A stretch of DNA of 64,000 bases from Clostridia bacterium (GTDB taxonomy: Bacteria > Bacillota > Clostridia > Christensenellales > UBA3700). Below the pieces are notes generated by a model, which was not told the origin of the DNA, did no database searches, and worked only from the letters and a program-made list of their open reading frames with translations. How positions within the stretch are numbered: position 1 is the stretch's first letter; every line of letters starts with the position of its first letter. The stretch is from assembly GCA_029060025.1 (NCBI GenBank), contig JAIDUV010000027.1, positions 36,085 to 100,084 of the forward strand, read 5' to 3'. This document shows, in pieces, positions 23,696 to 34,366 of the stretch. The position numbers and the translations under genes were made by a program.

Positions 23696-24163
23696 ATGTC
23701 TTTGACAAGGGCAAAAGAACATTTGAAGAATTACGGATTGGCGGGAGATATTATGGAGTTTGGCGTATCTTCCGCGACCGTGCAAGAAGCGGCTATTGCC
23801 GTGGGGTGCAAAGAGCAAGAGATTGCAAAGACTTTGTCATTTTACGTCGGCGAAAGTCCGATACTAATTGTGGTTGCGGGAGATTGTAAGATTGACAACG
23901 GCAAATACAAAGCGGAGTTTTCTACCAAAGCAAAGATGATACCTTTTGAAGAAGTCGAAAGCGCCGTCGGGCACGCAGTCGGAGGAGTTTGTCCCTTTGG
24001 AATAAACGACGGCGTGACGGTTTATCTTGATTGCTCTTTAAAGAGATTTGATTACGTTTATCCCGCTTGCGGAAGTTCCAACAGCGCAATCAAGTTGAGC
24101 ATTGCCGAATTAGAAAAGACGTCAGGATATAAAAAATGGATAGACGTCTGCAAAAATGTTTAA
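23696..24163 (+). CDS. YbaK/EbsC-type aminoacyl-tRNA deacylase
   Basis: A 155-residue single-domain protein of the YbaK/prolyl-tRNA-editing fold. These enzymes hydrolyse mischarged tRNA, such as Cys-tRNA(Pro), in the cytosol. Visible features are the conserved lysine in EIAKTLSFYV, the glycine-rich stretch VGHAVGGVCPFGI and the late motif YPACGSSNSAIKLS. Length is standard. It is monocistronic, with GGAGG upstream of the ATG and its own promoter, divergent from the hypothetical gene at 23592. The precise amino acid specificity is not readable from the sequence. Confidence 0.88.
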   Translation: MSLTRAKEHLKNYGLAGDIMEFGVSSATVQEAAIAVGCKEQEIAKTLSFYVGESPILIVVAGDCKIDNGKYKAEFSTKAKMIPFEEVESAVGHAVGGVCPFGINDGVTVYLDCSLKRFDYVYPACGSSNSAIKLSIAELEKTSGYKKWIDVCKNV

Positions 24164-24217
24164 TATTACAGAAAACAAAGTTGCAAAGCAATTCGCGATT
24201 TGCGTAATAATAAGATA

Positions 24218-24634
24218 CTAATCGAATTTGATTTTTTCAACTTTGAAATCGCAGTAATATTCGGCTTGTTCACAAGTGAATTTCAATACGCAATAATCGG
24301 GATCAGTCACACCCTTTTTATAAAAGAGGGTATCTCCAAAACGCCATATCATATCTTTTGTAGGTTGGTCTTCGCACACTTGCATAGTGCCGGTGATAGA
24401 CGCGCCTTGATATTTAAATCTACCGCGTTTGTAAAAATATATGCAAGCCTTTGGATTGTCAAGATACTGTTTTACTTTGTTTGACGAGGTATTTGTGGAG
24501 AAGTATACGTCCTTGCCGTCTATTTTTCTCGGCGAAAGCATAGCCCTTGCCACAGGGTAGCCATCTTCGTTTACAGATACAATAATAGCCGTCTTTTGCT
24601 TTGATATAAATTGGATTACTTCGCTTGAGTTCAT
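24218..24634 (-). CDS. Pyridoxamine 5'-phosphate oxidase-like flavin-binding protein
   Basis: A 138-residue split-barrel protein of the PNPOx-like family (general stress protein 26 type). The run GYPVARAMLSPRKIDGKDVYFSTNTSSNKVKQYLDNPKACIYF is characteristic, with the later ISGTMQV-like strand (ASITGTMQV) and an acidic helix. Such proteins bind FMN or related cofactors and reduce assorted substrates; true pyridoxine oxidase activity is not implied. The ATG at 24634 is preferred, with TGGAG 7 bp upstream, over the in-frame GTG four codons earlier that overlaps it. The gene is monocistronic and divergent from the GrpB-GNAT gene. Confidence 0.87.
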   Translation of the reverse strand: MNSSEVIQFISKQKTAIIVSVNEDGYPVARAMLSPRKIDGKDVYFSTNTSSNKVKQYLDNPKACIYFYKRGRFKYQGASITGTMQVCEDQPTKDMIWRFGDTLFYKKGVTDPDYCVLKFTCEQAEYYCDFKVEKIKFD

Positions 24635-24662
24635 AATATTCTCCACGCCATTTGTCAGTTAA

Positions 24663-24691
24663 ATTATAATGCTTTAATGTCAAAATTGCAA
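24663..24691 (-). promoter_or_regulatory. Promoter of the PNPOx-like gene
   Basis: On the minus strand: TTGCAA (24691-24686), 17-bp spacer, TATAAT (24668-24663). It lies back to back with the promoter at 24707. Confidence 0.7.
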
Positions 24692-24706
24692 CGTTTTGTA
24701 GAGGGG

Positions 24707-24735
24707 TTGAAAAAATATCAGCGCTCTGATATAAT
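24707..24735 (+). promoter_or_regulatory. Promoter of the GrpB-GNAT gene
   Basis: TTGAAA at 24707-24712, 17-bp spacer ending in TGA, TATAAT at 24730-24735. Confidence 0.8.
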
Positions 24736-24759
24736 CTAACTAAAAAGCAAGGGGTCTGT

Positions 24760-25698
24760 ATGCCACAACATATCACCGTCCAAAAATTTAATACTGCGTG
24801 GGAAAGGCAATTCGTCGAGGAAAAAGAACTTATAAAATCTATCTTGAAAGATAACCTCGTCGAAATCTATCATATCGGTTCGACGGCAGTAAAAGGATTG
24901 AGCGCAAAGCCAATAATAGATATGATGCCTGCAGTTTTCGACTTATCGAAAGTTGATTTAATTGCCAATAAATTTGAGCAAGCGGGATATGAGTATATGG
25001 GCGAGTTTGGCATAAAAGGCAGGAGATATTTGCGTAAGGGCGGAGACGAAAGAACGCATCAAATACATATCTTTCAAAAAGACGATGCTTCTAATATAAA
25101 AAGACATTTAGCCGTGCGAGATTATTTGCGAGAGCACTTTGACGAAGCGCAACGTTACGGCAAATTAAAAGAAAGTCTTGCTTTGCAATTTCAATATGAT
25201 ATTGAAGGTTACTGCGACGGAAAAGAAGAATTTATGCAAAGTCTTGAGCAGTTGGCAATGGAATGGTACGACAATTCAATAAGACTTGGCAATATTTGTG
25301 AAATTGACGAAATTATGCAGATTTGGAAAAGCGAAAACATCAGAGCGCACAACTTCATTTCGGCAGATTATTGGGAAAGCAATTATTGCGCGGTCAAAAG
25401 TGCTTTGCCGCAAGCCGGGATATACGTATACGTTTGCAAAGGAGAAATAATGGGATTTATCGGACTGAACGGCAATTATATCGAAGGTATATTTGTAAAA
25501 GCCGATTGCCAATGCAAAGGCATCGGTAAGGCTTTGCTAAATAAAGTAAAAGAGACAAGGTCTGATTTGAATTTAAGCGTATATAAGAAAAACTTAAACG
25601 CAGTAACGTTTTATTTAAAAAACGCTTTTGCCGTCGTAAGCGAAGGCATAGACGATAACACCAACGAAATCGAATATACTATGCGTTGGACGAAATAA
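24760..25698 (+). CDS. Fusion of a GrpB-like nucleotidyltransferase domain and a GNAT acetyltransferase domain
   Basis: A 312-residue two-domain protein. Residues 1-170 match the GrpB/UPF0157 family of the nucleotidyltransferase superfamily: EIYHIGSTAVKGLSAKPIIDMMP (the GSTSVxGLxAKPxID pattern) and GDERTHQIHIF. Residues 175-312 form a GNAT N-acetyltransferase: the acetyl-CoA loop is KADCQCKGIGKALLNKVKE, followed by LSVYKKNLNAVTFYLKNAF. Both domains keep their core motifs. GrpB proteins have no settled function; the fusion suggests nucleotidylation and acetylation of the same substrate class. AAGGGG precedes the ATG. Confidence 0.85.
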   Translation: MPQHITVQKFNTAWERQFVEEKELIKSILKDNLVEIYHIGSTAVKGLSAKPIIDMMPAVFDLSKVDLIANKFEQAGYEYMGEFGIKGRRYLRKGGDERTHQIHIFQKDDASNIKRHLAVRDYLREHFDEAQRYGKLKESLALQFQYDIEGYCDGKEEFMQSLEQLAMEWYDNSIRLGNICEIDEIMQIWKSENIRAHNFISADYWESNYCAVKSALPQAGIYVYVCKGEIMGFIGLNGNYIEGIFVKADCQCKGIGKALLNKVKETRSDLNLSVYKKNLNAVTFYLKNAFAVVSEGIDDNTNEIEYTMRWTK

Positions 25699-25800
25699 CG
25701 ACAATAATTTTGCAGGTTATGAGAATGATAACGACAAGGTTGTCGATAAATATTTAAGACTAAAAGTAATAATGTTGTTGACATTATATGGATTTTTGTA

Positions 25801-28912
<3,112 letters not shown>

Positions 28913-28916
28913 CGAT

Positions 28917-28945
28917 AAAAACGCCGATTTAACGTCGGCGTTTTT
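28917..28945 (+). terminator. Terminator of the beta-galactosidase gene
   Basis: AACGCCGA and TCGGCGTT form an 8-bp stem extended by A-T pairs, with five T at the end. The next gene starts 15 bp later, so it probably depends on readthrough. Confidence 0.88.
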
Positions 28946-28959
28946 AAATGGGAAAAATT

Positions 28960-29394
28960 ATGAAGATAATTGAATATGAAAATAAGTATCGCGACGATTT
29001 GATATTTATGGTATTGCAAGCAAAAGACGCGCTTGGCAAGATTCCTACGTTAAATGAGGACTTGATGGATATCAATGCCAACTATTTTCAAAAAGGCGAC
29101 AAGTTTTGGCTTGCAGTGGATGAGAGTGACAGAGTGGTCGGCTCAATAGGATTTTCTACGTTGCAAGATAATAAAGAGGTAAGGCTGCACCGCCTTTACG
29201 TCAAAGCAAATCTTAAAAGGCAGGGGATCGGTTCTCAATTGTTGACGTATGCGGAAGAATATTTGCGGAGCAAAAGCAAGAAGTCAGTCAGCGTTCATTT
29301 GGGCGAGTTTAAATATTATTTTGAATCATATTTGTTTTATCAAAAACACGGATATAAAGAATATCAACCAAGGTATATGATAAAATTTTTATAA
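28960..29394 (+). CDS. GNAT-family N-acetyltransferase
   Basis: A 144-residue single-domain acetyltransferase. The acetyl-CoA-binding segment LHRLYVKANLKRQGIGSQLLTYAEEYL contains the R-x-x-G-x-G/A loop (RQGIG), followed by a typical late beta-strand and YLFYQKHGYKEY. The acceptor is unknown. The start at 28960 is preferred over the ATG at 28948, which directly follows the T-run of the terminator; the ribosome site is weak (GGGA). No separate promoter is visible, so expression may rely on leakage through the beta-galactosidase terminator. Confidence 0.85.
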   Translation: MKIIEYENKYRDDLIFMVLQAKDALGKIPTLNEDLMDINANYFQKGDKFWLAVDESDRVVGSIGFSTLQDNKEVRLHRLYVKANLKRQGIGSQLLTYAEEYLRSKSKKSVSVHLGEFKYYFESYLFYQKHGYKEYQPRYMIKFL

Positions 29395-29546
29395 AAACAA
29401 TCGTAATATTTTGCTTTTGTATTTAGGTAATGTTAATTTTATACGCGTTTGATTTAGCAAAATGATAATATGAGAAGATTATTGTACTTTTTTGTCGTTA
29501 ATAACGCGTTTTTCTATTACAAGATTTGTAAAAGTTTTATTATGTC

Positions 29547-29576
29547 TTGACTTTAAACTTGCTTAGATTATATAAT
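29547..29576 (+). promoter_or_regulatory. Promoter of the glycosyltransferase gene
   Basis: TTGACT at 29547-29552, 18-bp spacer, TATAAT at 29571-29576. Confidence 0.7.
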
Positions 29577-29605
29577 ATATATGTAAACAATATTTGGATT
29601 GACGA

Positions 29606-31039
29606 ATGGAAACATTTAAGTTTGTGTTGGATATAATCAATTATATTTTTATGGCGATATTGGGGCTTGGATTCTTGCCTCAAATAATCTATGTATTGTT
29701 GTTTTTCTTAAAGCCTAAAAGGTATCCCAAAGCAAAAGAATTTCATAAAGTTGCAATCTTTATTCCGGCGAGAAATGAGTCTGCAACTATAGAGAATACC
29801 GTAAAAAGTATGTTTAAGCAGAATTATCCTGCCGATAAATATACTGTGTACGTCGTTGCGGATAACTGCGACGACAATACGGCAGAACTTGCAAGAGAAG
29901 CGGGCGCGCGAGTATTTGAGAGGTTTGACGACGAACATCGCAGTCGAGGTTGGGCTCTTGATTACGGTACCCGACTTGCGTTGGAAGAAGATCCCGACAT
30001 AGAGTTTTTTGTAATGTTTGACGCAGACAACGTGGCTCATTGCGATTATCTGTCAAAAATGAACGACGCTTTTGAGAGCGGAGTGCAATTTGCGAGAGGT
30101 TACGCCAATAGCAAAAATATAGATTACAATACGACGAGCGCAATATCCGGTATTTATTATTTGCGTGACTCAAGACTGTGCTGTCAGTCGCGTTCTGCAT
30201 TGGGACTGGATCAACAGTTGATGGGACCGGGTATGATGATATCGGCGGAGTTTATAAAAGAGCGAGGCTTTGACGCTCACAGTATAAGCGAAGATGCGGA
30301 GTTTACTTACAACCGTATGTTGGAAGGCAAGCGTACTCAATACGTTGACGAGGCTATATATTACGAAGAGCAACCTACAAAAATGAAAGACGTATTCAAT
30401 CGCAATATACGTTTTGGCTACGGACTTAACAGGCTTTTCTTTAATCACGGCTTCAGAATGTTGGGCAAGTTTTTCACGACTGGTAGAATTTCGTACGTAG
30501 ATATGTTTTTGCAACTGTTGTTTATCCCAATATCATTGATATGCTGTATATGGATACCTATTTATTACGGATTTACTCTTGTTGAAGCAATAGTGATGTT
30601 TTCGACAAATCCGCGTATGCTTTACGATTGGCTTAAAGTTGCGGCTATTGCATTATCGTGTATATTCTATCTGCCGTTTGTACTGCAAGCGCTTTTCGTG
30701 GTGCTACTTGAAAGAAAAAAACTTAAGTGTAAGCCTTCTAAACTCATATTCGCCTGTCTCGTATTTCCGCTATATATGATAGCATATTTGCTTTCGATAG
30801 CAATAGGCACTTTGACGCGTAAGCCTAAATGGAAACAAATAAATCACCACGTGACGGTAGATTTAGATACTTTCTTCAGAGAAGAAGGCTCGGCGGAAAC
30901 TCCGGAATTGCAGGTAGCGTCAGATTTGCTTCTTGAGGAGGGGGAAGAGAAGAGCGAAGAAATTATAGATAATGCTCAAAGTCAGTCCTTTGAAGAAGAC
31001 GAAGAAGTCGTGGACGGCGATGTAAGAGAAGATAATTAG
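29606..31039 (+). CDS. Membrane-bound family 2 glycosyltransferase
   Basis: A 477-residue GT2 enzyme of the processive-synthase-like kind. One hydrophobic segment lies near the N-terminus, then the GT-A domain: IPARNESATIENTVKSM, VVADNCDDNTAELA, the metal site FDADN, and SEDAEF with the later RNIRFGYG, which stands where QxxRW occurs in cellulose and hyaluronan synthases. Three or four hydrophobic segments follow from about residue 300. The last 60 residues are a highly acidic, probably disordered cytoplasmic tail. It likely builds or exports a cell-surface polysaccharide or glycolipid; donor and acceptor are unknown. The ribosome site is weak (GGA). Confidence 0.87.
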   Translation: METFKFVLDIINYIFMAILGLGFLPQIIYVLLFFLKPKRYPKAKEFHKVAIFIPARNESATIENTVKSMFKQNYPADKYTVYVVADNCDDNTAELAREAGARVFERFDDEHRSRGWALDYGTRLALEEDPDIEFFVMFDADNVAHCDYLSKMNDAFESGVQFARGYANSKNIDYNTTSAISGIYYLRDSRLCCQSRSALGLDQQLMGPGMMISAEFIKERGFDAHSISEDAEFTYNRMLEGKRTQYVDEAIYYEEQPTKMKDVFNRNIRFGYGLNRLFFNHGFRMLGKFFTTGRISYVDMFLQLLFIPISLICCIWIPIYYGFTLVEAIVMFSTNPRMLYDWLKVAAIALSCIFYLPFVLQALFVVLLERKKLKCKPSKLIFACLVFPLYMIAYLLSIAIGTLTRKPKWKQINHHVTVDLDTFFREEGSAETPELQVASDLLLEEGEEKSEEIIDNAQSQSFEEDEEVVDGDVREDN

Positions 31040-31046
31040 ACATAAC

Positions 31047-31080
31047 AAAACGCAACTTTGATTTCAAAGTTGCGTTTTAT
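31047..31080. terminator. Bidirectional terminator between convergent genes
   Basis: AAAACGCAACTTTGA and TCAAAGTTGCGTTTT form a perfect stem, giving T-runs on both strands. Confidence 0.88.
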
Positions 31081-31100
31081 ATTTAGATGATTTTTTACAC

Positions 31101-31598
31101 TTATTTAAGAAGTCCTTTTGAGGAAAGGAAATCCTTGACTTTTTGAGCGGCGTTCTCATATATAAAACTTGCGTCTGTCGCGTCGTCTGGGTATTTGTCA
31201 AGTTCGACAGTAGCGGTGGGGTCATCTGCCGCGCCGACCCATATATCAACAGAATCAGTTTCGTTTGCCTCGCCGTCTACGCCAAGAACAACCATTATGC
31301 CGTCGTCGTCAAATTCATTTATGAACACACTCATAGTTACTAATTTCATTACGTTGTCCCAATCATTTGTAACTCCGTTGCCGCAAATCTCGATTTCGTT
31401 TGTTCTCAACGCGATTTTCAAAGCCGATACAAACTTGTCTCCGGCAGAGTCTGCAAGTACGTCTTTTGCAAAATAGTCTTTTGCATTGAGTTTTTCGCCG
31501 TTAAGCGATTTTGATTGCAAAAATTCCGTCATAAGTTGGTCGGAAGTCATTTTTATTGGTTTGTCTTTTTTCTTAAATAAATTTGAAAATAATCCCAT
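31101..31598 (-). CDS. Hypothetical protein, MGLF-Lys family, copy 1
   Basis: A 165-residue soluble protein that I cannot assign to a family. It starts MGLFSNLFKKKDK, a short amphipathic stretch followed by lysines. The body is acidic, and it ends with DASFIYENAAQKVKDFLSSKG. It is a diverged paralogue of the neighbouring gene at 31690-32181. The start at 31598 is chosen because AAGAGG lies 7 bp upstream and because the paralogue begins identically. The MGLF plus lysine start is also seen in peripheral membrane proteins and could act as a membrane contact, which is speculation. Confidence 0.75.
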   Translation of the reverse strand: MGLFSNLFKKKDKPIKMTSDQLMTEFLQSKSLNGEKLNAKDYFAKDVLADSAGDKFVSALKIALRTNEIEICGNGVTNDWDNVMKLVTMSVFINEFDDDGIMVVLGVDGEANETDSVDIWVGAADDPTATVELDKYPDDATDASFIYENAAQKVKDFLSSKGLLK

Positions 31599-31689
31599 AT
31601 TATACCTCTTAGAATTCATTGTAACATTATTATATTACGTTAATATTTTAACATAAGTTATTAAATCTGTCAATAATAATTATTGATTA

Positions 31690-32181
31690 TCAAAAGGTAA
31701 TGTTGATTGCACTTTTTTGTATCAACAACTCTTCTAGTTTTTCAGCAGCGTTTTCATAGATAAAATTTGCATTGTCAACATATAGGGGATATCTGTCAAG
31801 TTGGATATCTATTGAGTCGTCATTATCTATTCGGACTTTCAACTTGTCGGGAATGTTTTCTTCGTCGCAAGTTACTCCTAAATATACAGATATCGATTTG
31901 CCACAAGTCTCAAAGGTAAAATGAAGCGCAACATATCTAAAGTCGTCTCTCCATTCAAAGTTGATTGAATTGTCGGTGCAAATATTGCCTATGTCTATTC
32001 TCTTATTAATGGCAGAAACAAACAGCGAGCACGCTTGGTTCTTGACCGCGTCTTCGGCAAACCAATCTTTTACCGTAATAGTCTTTTTGTATATCTTCTT
32101 GTCCATAATGTAGCGCAATACTTGTAGTTGGTCAAAAGTAAAGGCTTTTTTATTAGTTGATTTCTTTTTAAATAATCCCAT
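31690..32181 (-). CDS. Hypothetical protein, MGLF-Lys family, copy 2
   Basis: A 163-residue paralogue of the preceding gene. Shared features are the start MGLFKKK, the layout D-x-F-A-E/K-D after about 40 residues (KDWFAEDAVKNQA here, KDYFAKDVLADSA there), a central strand pair ending in YLGV/VLGV, and the ending NANFIYENAAEKLEELL. Overall identity is low, so the duplication is old. AAGAGG lies before the ATG. The two genes lie in tandem, 91 bp apart, each with its own ribosome site. No function can be proposed from sequence. Confidence 0.75.
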   Translation of the reverse strand: MGLFKKKSTNKKAFTFDQLQVLRYIMDKKIYKKTITVKDWFAEDAVKNQACSLFVSAINKRIDIGNICTDNSINFEWRDDFRYVALHFTFETCGKSISVYLGVTCDEENIPDKLKVRIDNDDSIDIQLDRYPLYVDNANFIYENAAEKLEELLIQKSAINITF

Positions 32182-32272
32182 TTTGTGCCTCTTTAAAATT
32201 ATATCAAAAGCGCTTGTGATTGTCAATTTGGAAATTTGTAAATAACGCTTTATGATTTTTTGTCATTTATGT

Positions 32273-32278
32273 TATAAT
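32273..32278 (+). promoter_or_regulatory. Extended -10 element placed for a leaderless mRNA
   Basis: TGT-TATAAT with the hexamer at 32273-32278, then 6 bp to the ATG at 32285. The -35 region (TTATGA at 32250-32255) is poor. Confidence 0.6.
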
Positions 32279-32284
32279 ACAAAT

Positions 32285-33121
32285 ATGGATTGGCAAAGAC
32301 TAAACGGCGAAATATTATCCAAAGTAAGTAGGTATTTGACCTTTGCAGAGCGCGCTATTGATACTGCGCAGGTGGACGAAGTTGCCTCCTGCGGAGTAAG
32401 TAGACACAGGGCGGTAGAATTGTTGTTTGCAAATTATCTTGATTTGGACGGGTTGGCTCAAAAATATTATTTGCCGTATATGCTCAAGGGGCTTGACAAG
32501 AGGGAGTATCATAGCAACGAGTATTATTCAAATATATCATTTGATTACGCGTCAAATGGGGAGTGGGAACTCAAGAAAGATTTTTATGCGCCGTATGAAA
32601 TATTTGTGCAAGATGATTTTGTGTATGATTTTCAAAAGGTATTACCTCAACTTGGTTATTTTGAAGAAGTATTTCAATATCCTGCAGTATATCAGGACGG
32701 AAGACTTTGGATGAGCGTAACTCCCAATGAAATCAACACTATGAAAGAACCTATATCTAAAGCGCGCGGTAAGACGCTTACGTTTGGATTGGGACTAGGA
32801 TATTTTGCATATATGTGCGCAATAAAAGAGAACGTGACGAGCGTCACTATCGTGGAAAAGGATAAGAGCGTCATTCAACTTTTTGAGCAAAATATCTTAC
32901 CTCAGTTTGTTTGCAAAGATAAGATAAGAATTATCTGTGACGACGCATTTGACTTTATTGAGAAAATGCGAGATGGCGAGTACGATTACGCTTTTGTCGA
33001 TATTTATCACGACGCAGGAGATGGCGCGGAAACTTATAAAAGATTTAAGCAGAAGCGAAGCAAATTCAGCGCTACCAAGTTTGACTTTTGGATAGAAAAA
33101 ACAATCAAGTATTATATCTAA
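32285..33121 (+). CDS. SAM-dependent methyltransferase-like protein
   Basis: A 278-residue protein. Its C-terminal half has a Rossmann methyltransferase core like that of spermidine synthases: LTFGLGLGYFAYMCAIKENVTSVTIVEKDKSVIQLF (glycine-rich loop and acidic ribose ligand), then IRIICDDAFDFIEKM and YDYAFVDIYHD. The N-terminal 150 residues are unfamiliar and may hold the acceptor site. The substrate is unknown. The start at 32285 (MDWQRLNG) is chosen because the -10 box TATAAT ends 7 bp before it, which excludes the earlier ATG at 32252; there is no Shine-Dalgarno sequence, so the mRNA is probably leaderless. It converges on the histidine kinase gene with a 9-bp gap. Confidence 0.75.
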   Translation: MDWQRLNGEILSKVSRYLTFAERAIDTAQVDEVASCGVSRHRAVELLFANYLDLDGLAQKYYLPYMLKGLDKREYHSNEYYSNISFDYASNGEWELKKDFYAPYEIFVQDDFVYDFQKVLPQLGYFEEVFQYPAVYQDGRLWMSVTPNEINTMKEPISKARGKTLTFGLGLGYFAYMCAIKENVTSVTIVEKDKSVIQLFEQNILPQFVCKDKIRIICDDAFDFIEKMRDGEYDYAFVDIYHDAGDGAETYKRFKQKRSKFSATKFDFWIEKTIKYYI

Positions 33122-33130
33122 ATCTTATAT

Positions 33131-34366
33131 CTATTTGTTGGGCAAAAAATTCAATGCGCTCAACGGCAATTCGACTATAAAGCGGGTGTATTCTCCCAAT
33201 TGACTTTCGCATTTAATTTTGCCTTTGAGCGAATCCACGATGGATTTTGCAATACTCAAACCAAGACCGAAAGAATTGCCGGTGTCTTTATGAGAAGAAT
33301 CAACCTTGTAAAATCTGTCGAATATATGATCGATTTTTTCTTGCGGTATTCCTTCGCCTGTATTTGTCAAAGTGATTACAGCGTAGCGTCTCGTCTTTTG
33401 CAAATGCAATGTCATTTTACCTTTTTCGGGAGTATATTTGATTGCGTTGTCAAGCAATATTCCTACGAGTTTTTCTATCTCGGCAGTGCTTGCCGAAACT
33501 TTGATATTCTCGTCGGCTGTGTAGTCAAGAGTAATTGATTTTTCATAACATATTGCTTCAAATGACAGTGTCATACCTTCGACTATGTCGTTGATTATCA
33601 AATCTTCTCGCTGGGTATTTATTTTGTTGGATTCATATTTTGTCAACTCCAGCATATCTAAAATCAAAGATTGCATTCTTCCAAGTTGATAGCCGGCAGA
33701 TTCAAGCCATTTTCTGTTGTCGTCAACGGTGGAAGAAGGATCGCTTTGAATAAGTTCTAGATTGGTTCTGACGACTGTCAAAGGAGTTTTAAGTTCGTGC
33801 GATGCGTTGGCAATCAATTCTTGTTGACGTAAGAAAGACTGCTTTACAGGCTCAATAGCGTGCTTTGCAAAGTAGTAGTAAAATAAGAATATAATAAGCA
33901 TACCGACGATACAAATACAAGTCAGCGTGATGCTCATAATATTAAGATAGTTGTATGATTTTGTATAATCTATTATCGTGTATTTTGTTGCATTCTTACC
34001 GCTTTCTTTGACGGTAGTAGCGATGAATTTATATCTTCTTCCGCTTTCGGTATTAAATGAGCCGCTCTCGACCTTTTTTCCTGTCACGTTTTTGACGACT
34101 GCCTGTATTTCTTCGCGCGTAAAGTAGTCGGGGGAGTAATACGTGGTCGGCTCGTGATTTTCCACTTCGACGACGTAGACGTAGTTGTCGCTTTGGAAGT
34201 AAGGTCCCGCGGCGGCTTTTAAAAGATCGTTTTCGATATCTGTCAAAGTCTGAACTCTCGATATGAGAAATACGAGAGAGCAGGCAAGTATTATAAACGC
34301 CCAGCCTATTGCCAATGGGACGTAAAAGAATTTTCGTTGAAGTTTTCTAAATACTTTGTCGTTCAT
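33131..34366 (-). CDS. Sensor histidine kinase
   Basis: A 411-residue membrane sensor kinase of an OmpR-type two-component system. Two transmembrane segments (about 17-37 and 142-166) flank an extracytoplasmic loop of about 105 residues. The phosphoacceptor His lies in NASHELKTPL at about residue 190, followed by the ATP-binding domain (DNAIKYTPEKGK, the G1 box NTGEGIP, and GLGLSIAKSIV). The start ATG overlaps the stop of the response regulator (TGATG), so the two are translationally coupled. The signal is unknown. All catalytic boxes are intact, in contrast to its damaged-looking partner. Confidence 0.92.
   Translation of the reverse strand: MNDKVFRKLQRKFFYVPLAIGWAFIILACSLVFLISRVQTLTDIENDLLKAAAGPYFQSDNYVYVVEVENHEPTTYYSPDYFTREEIQAVVKNVTGKKVESGSFNTESGRRYKFIATTVKESGKNATKYTIIDYTKSYNYLNIMSITLTCICIVGMLIIFLFYYYFAKHAIEPVKQSFLRQQELIANASHELKTPLTVVRTNLELIQSDPSSTVDDNRKWLESAGYQLGRMQSLILDMLELTKYESNKINTQREDLIINDIVEGMTLSFEAICYEKSITLDYTADENIKVSASTAEIEKLVGILLDNAIKYTPEKGKMTLHLQKTRRYAVITLTNTGEGIPQEKIDHIFDRFYKVDSSHKDTGNSFGLGLSIAKSIVDSLKGKIKCESQLGEYTRFIVELPLSALNFLPNK

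Noticed and set aside
24200-24484. A 94-codon plus-strand frame in the YbaK/PNPOx region
   Set aside because: Mostly antisense to the PNPOx-like gene and without start signals.
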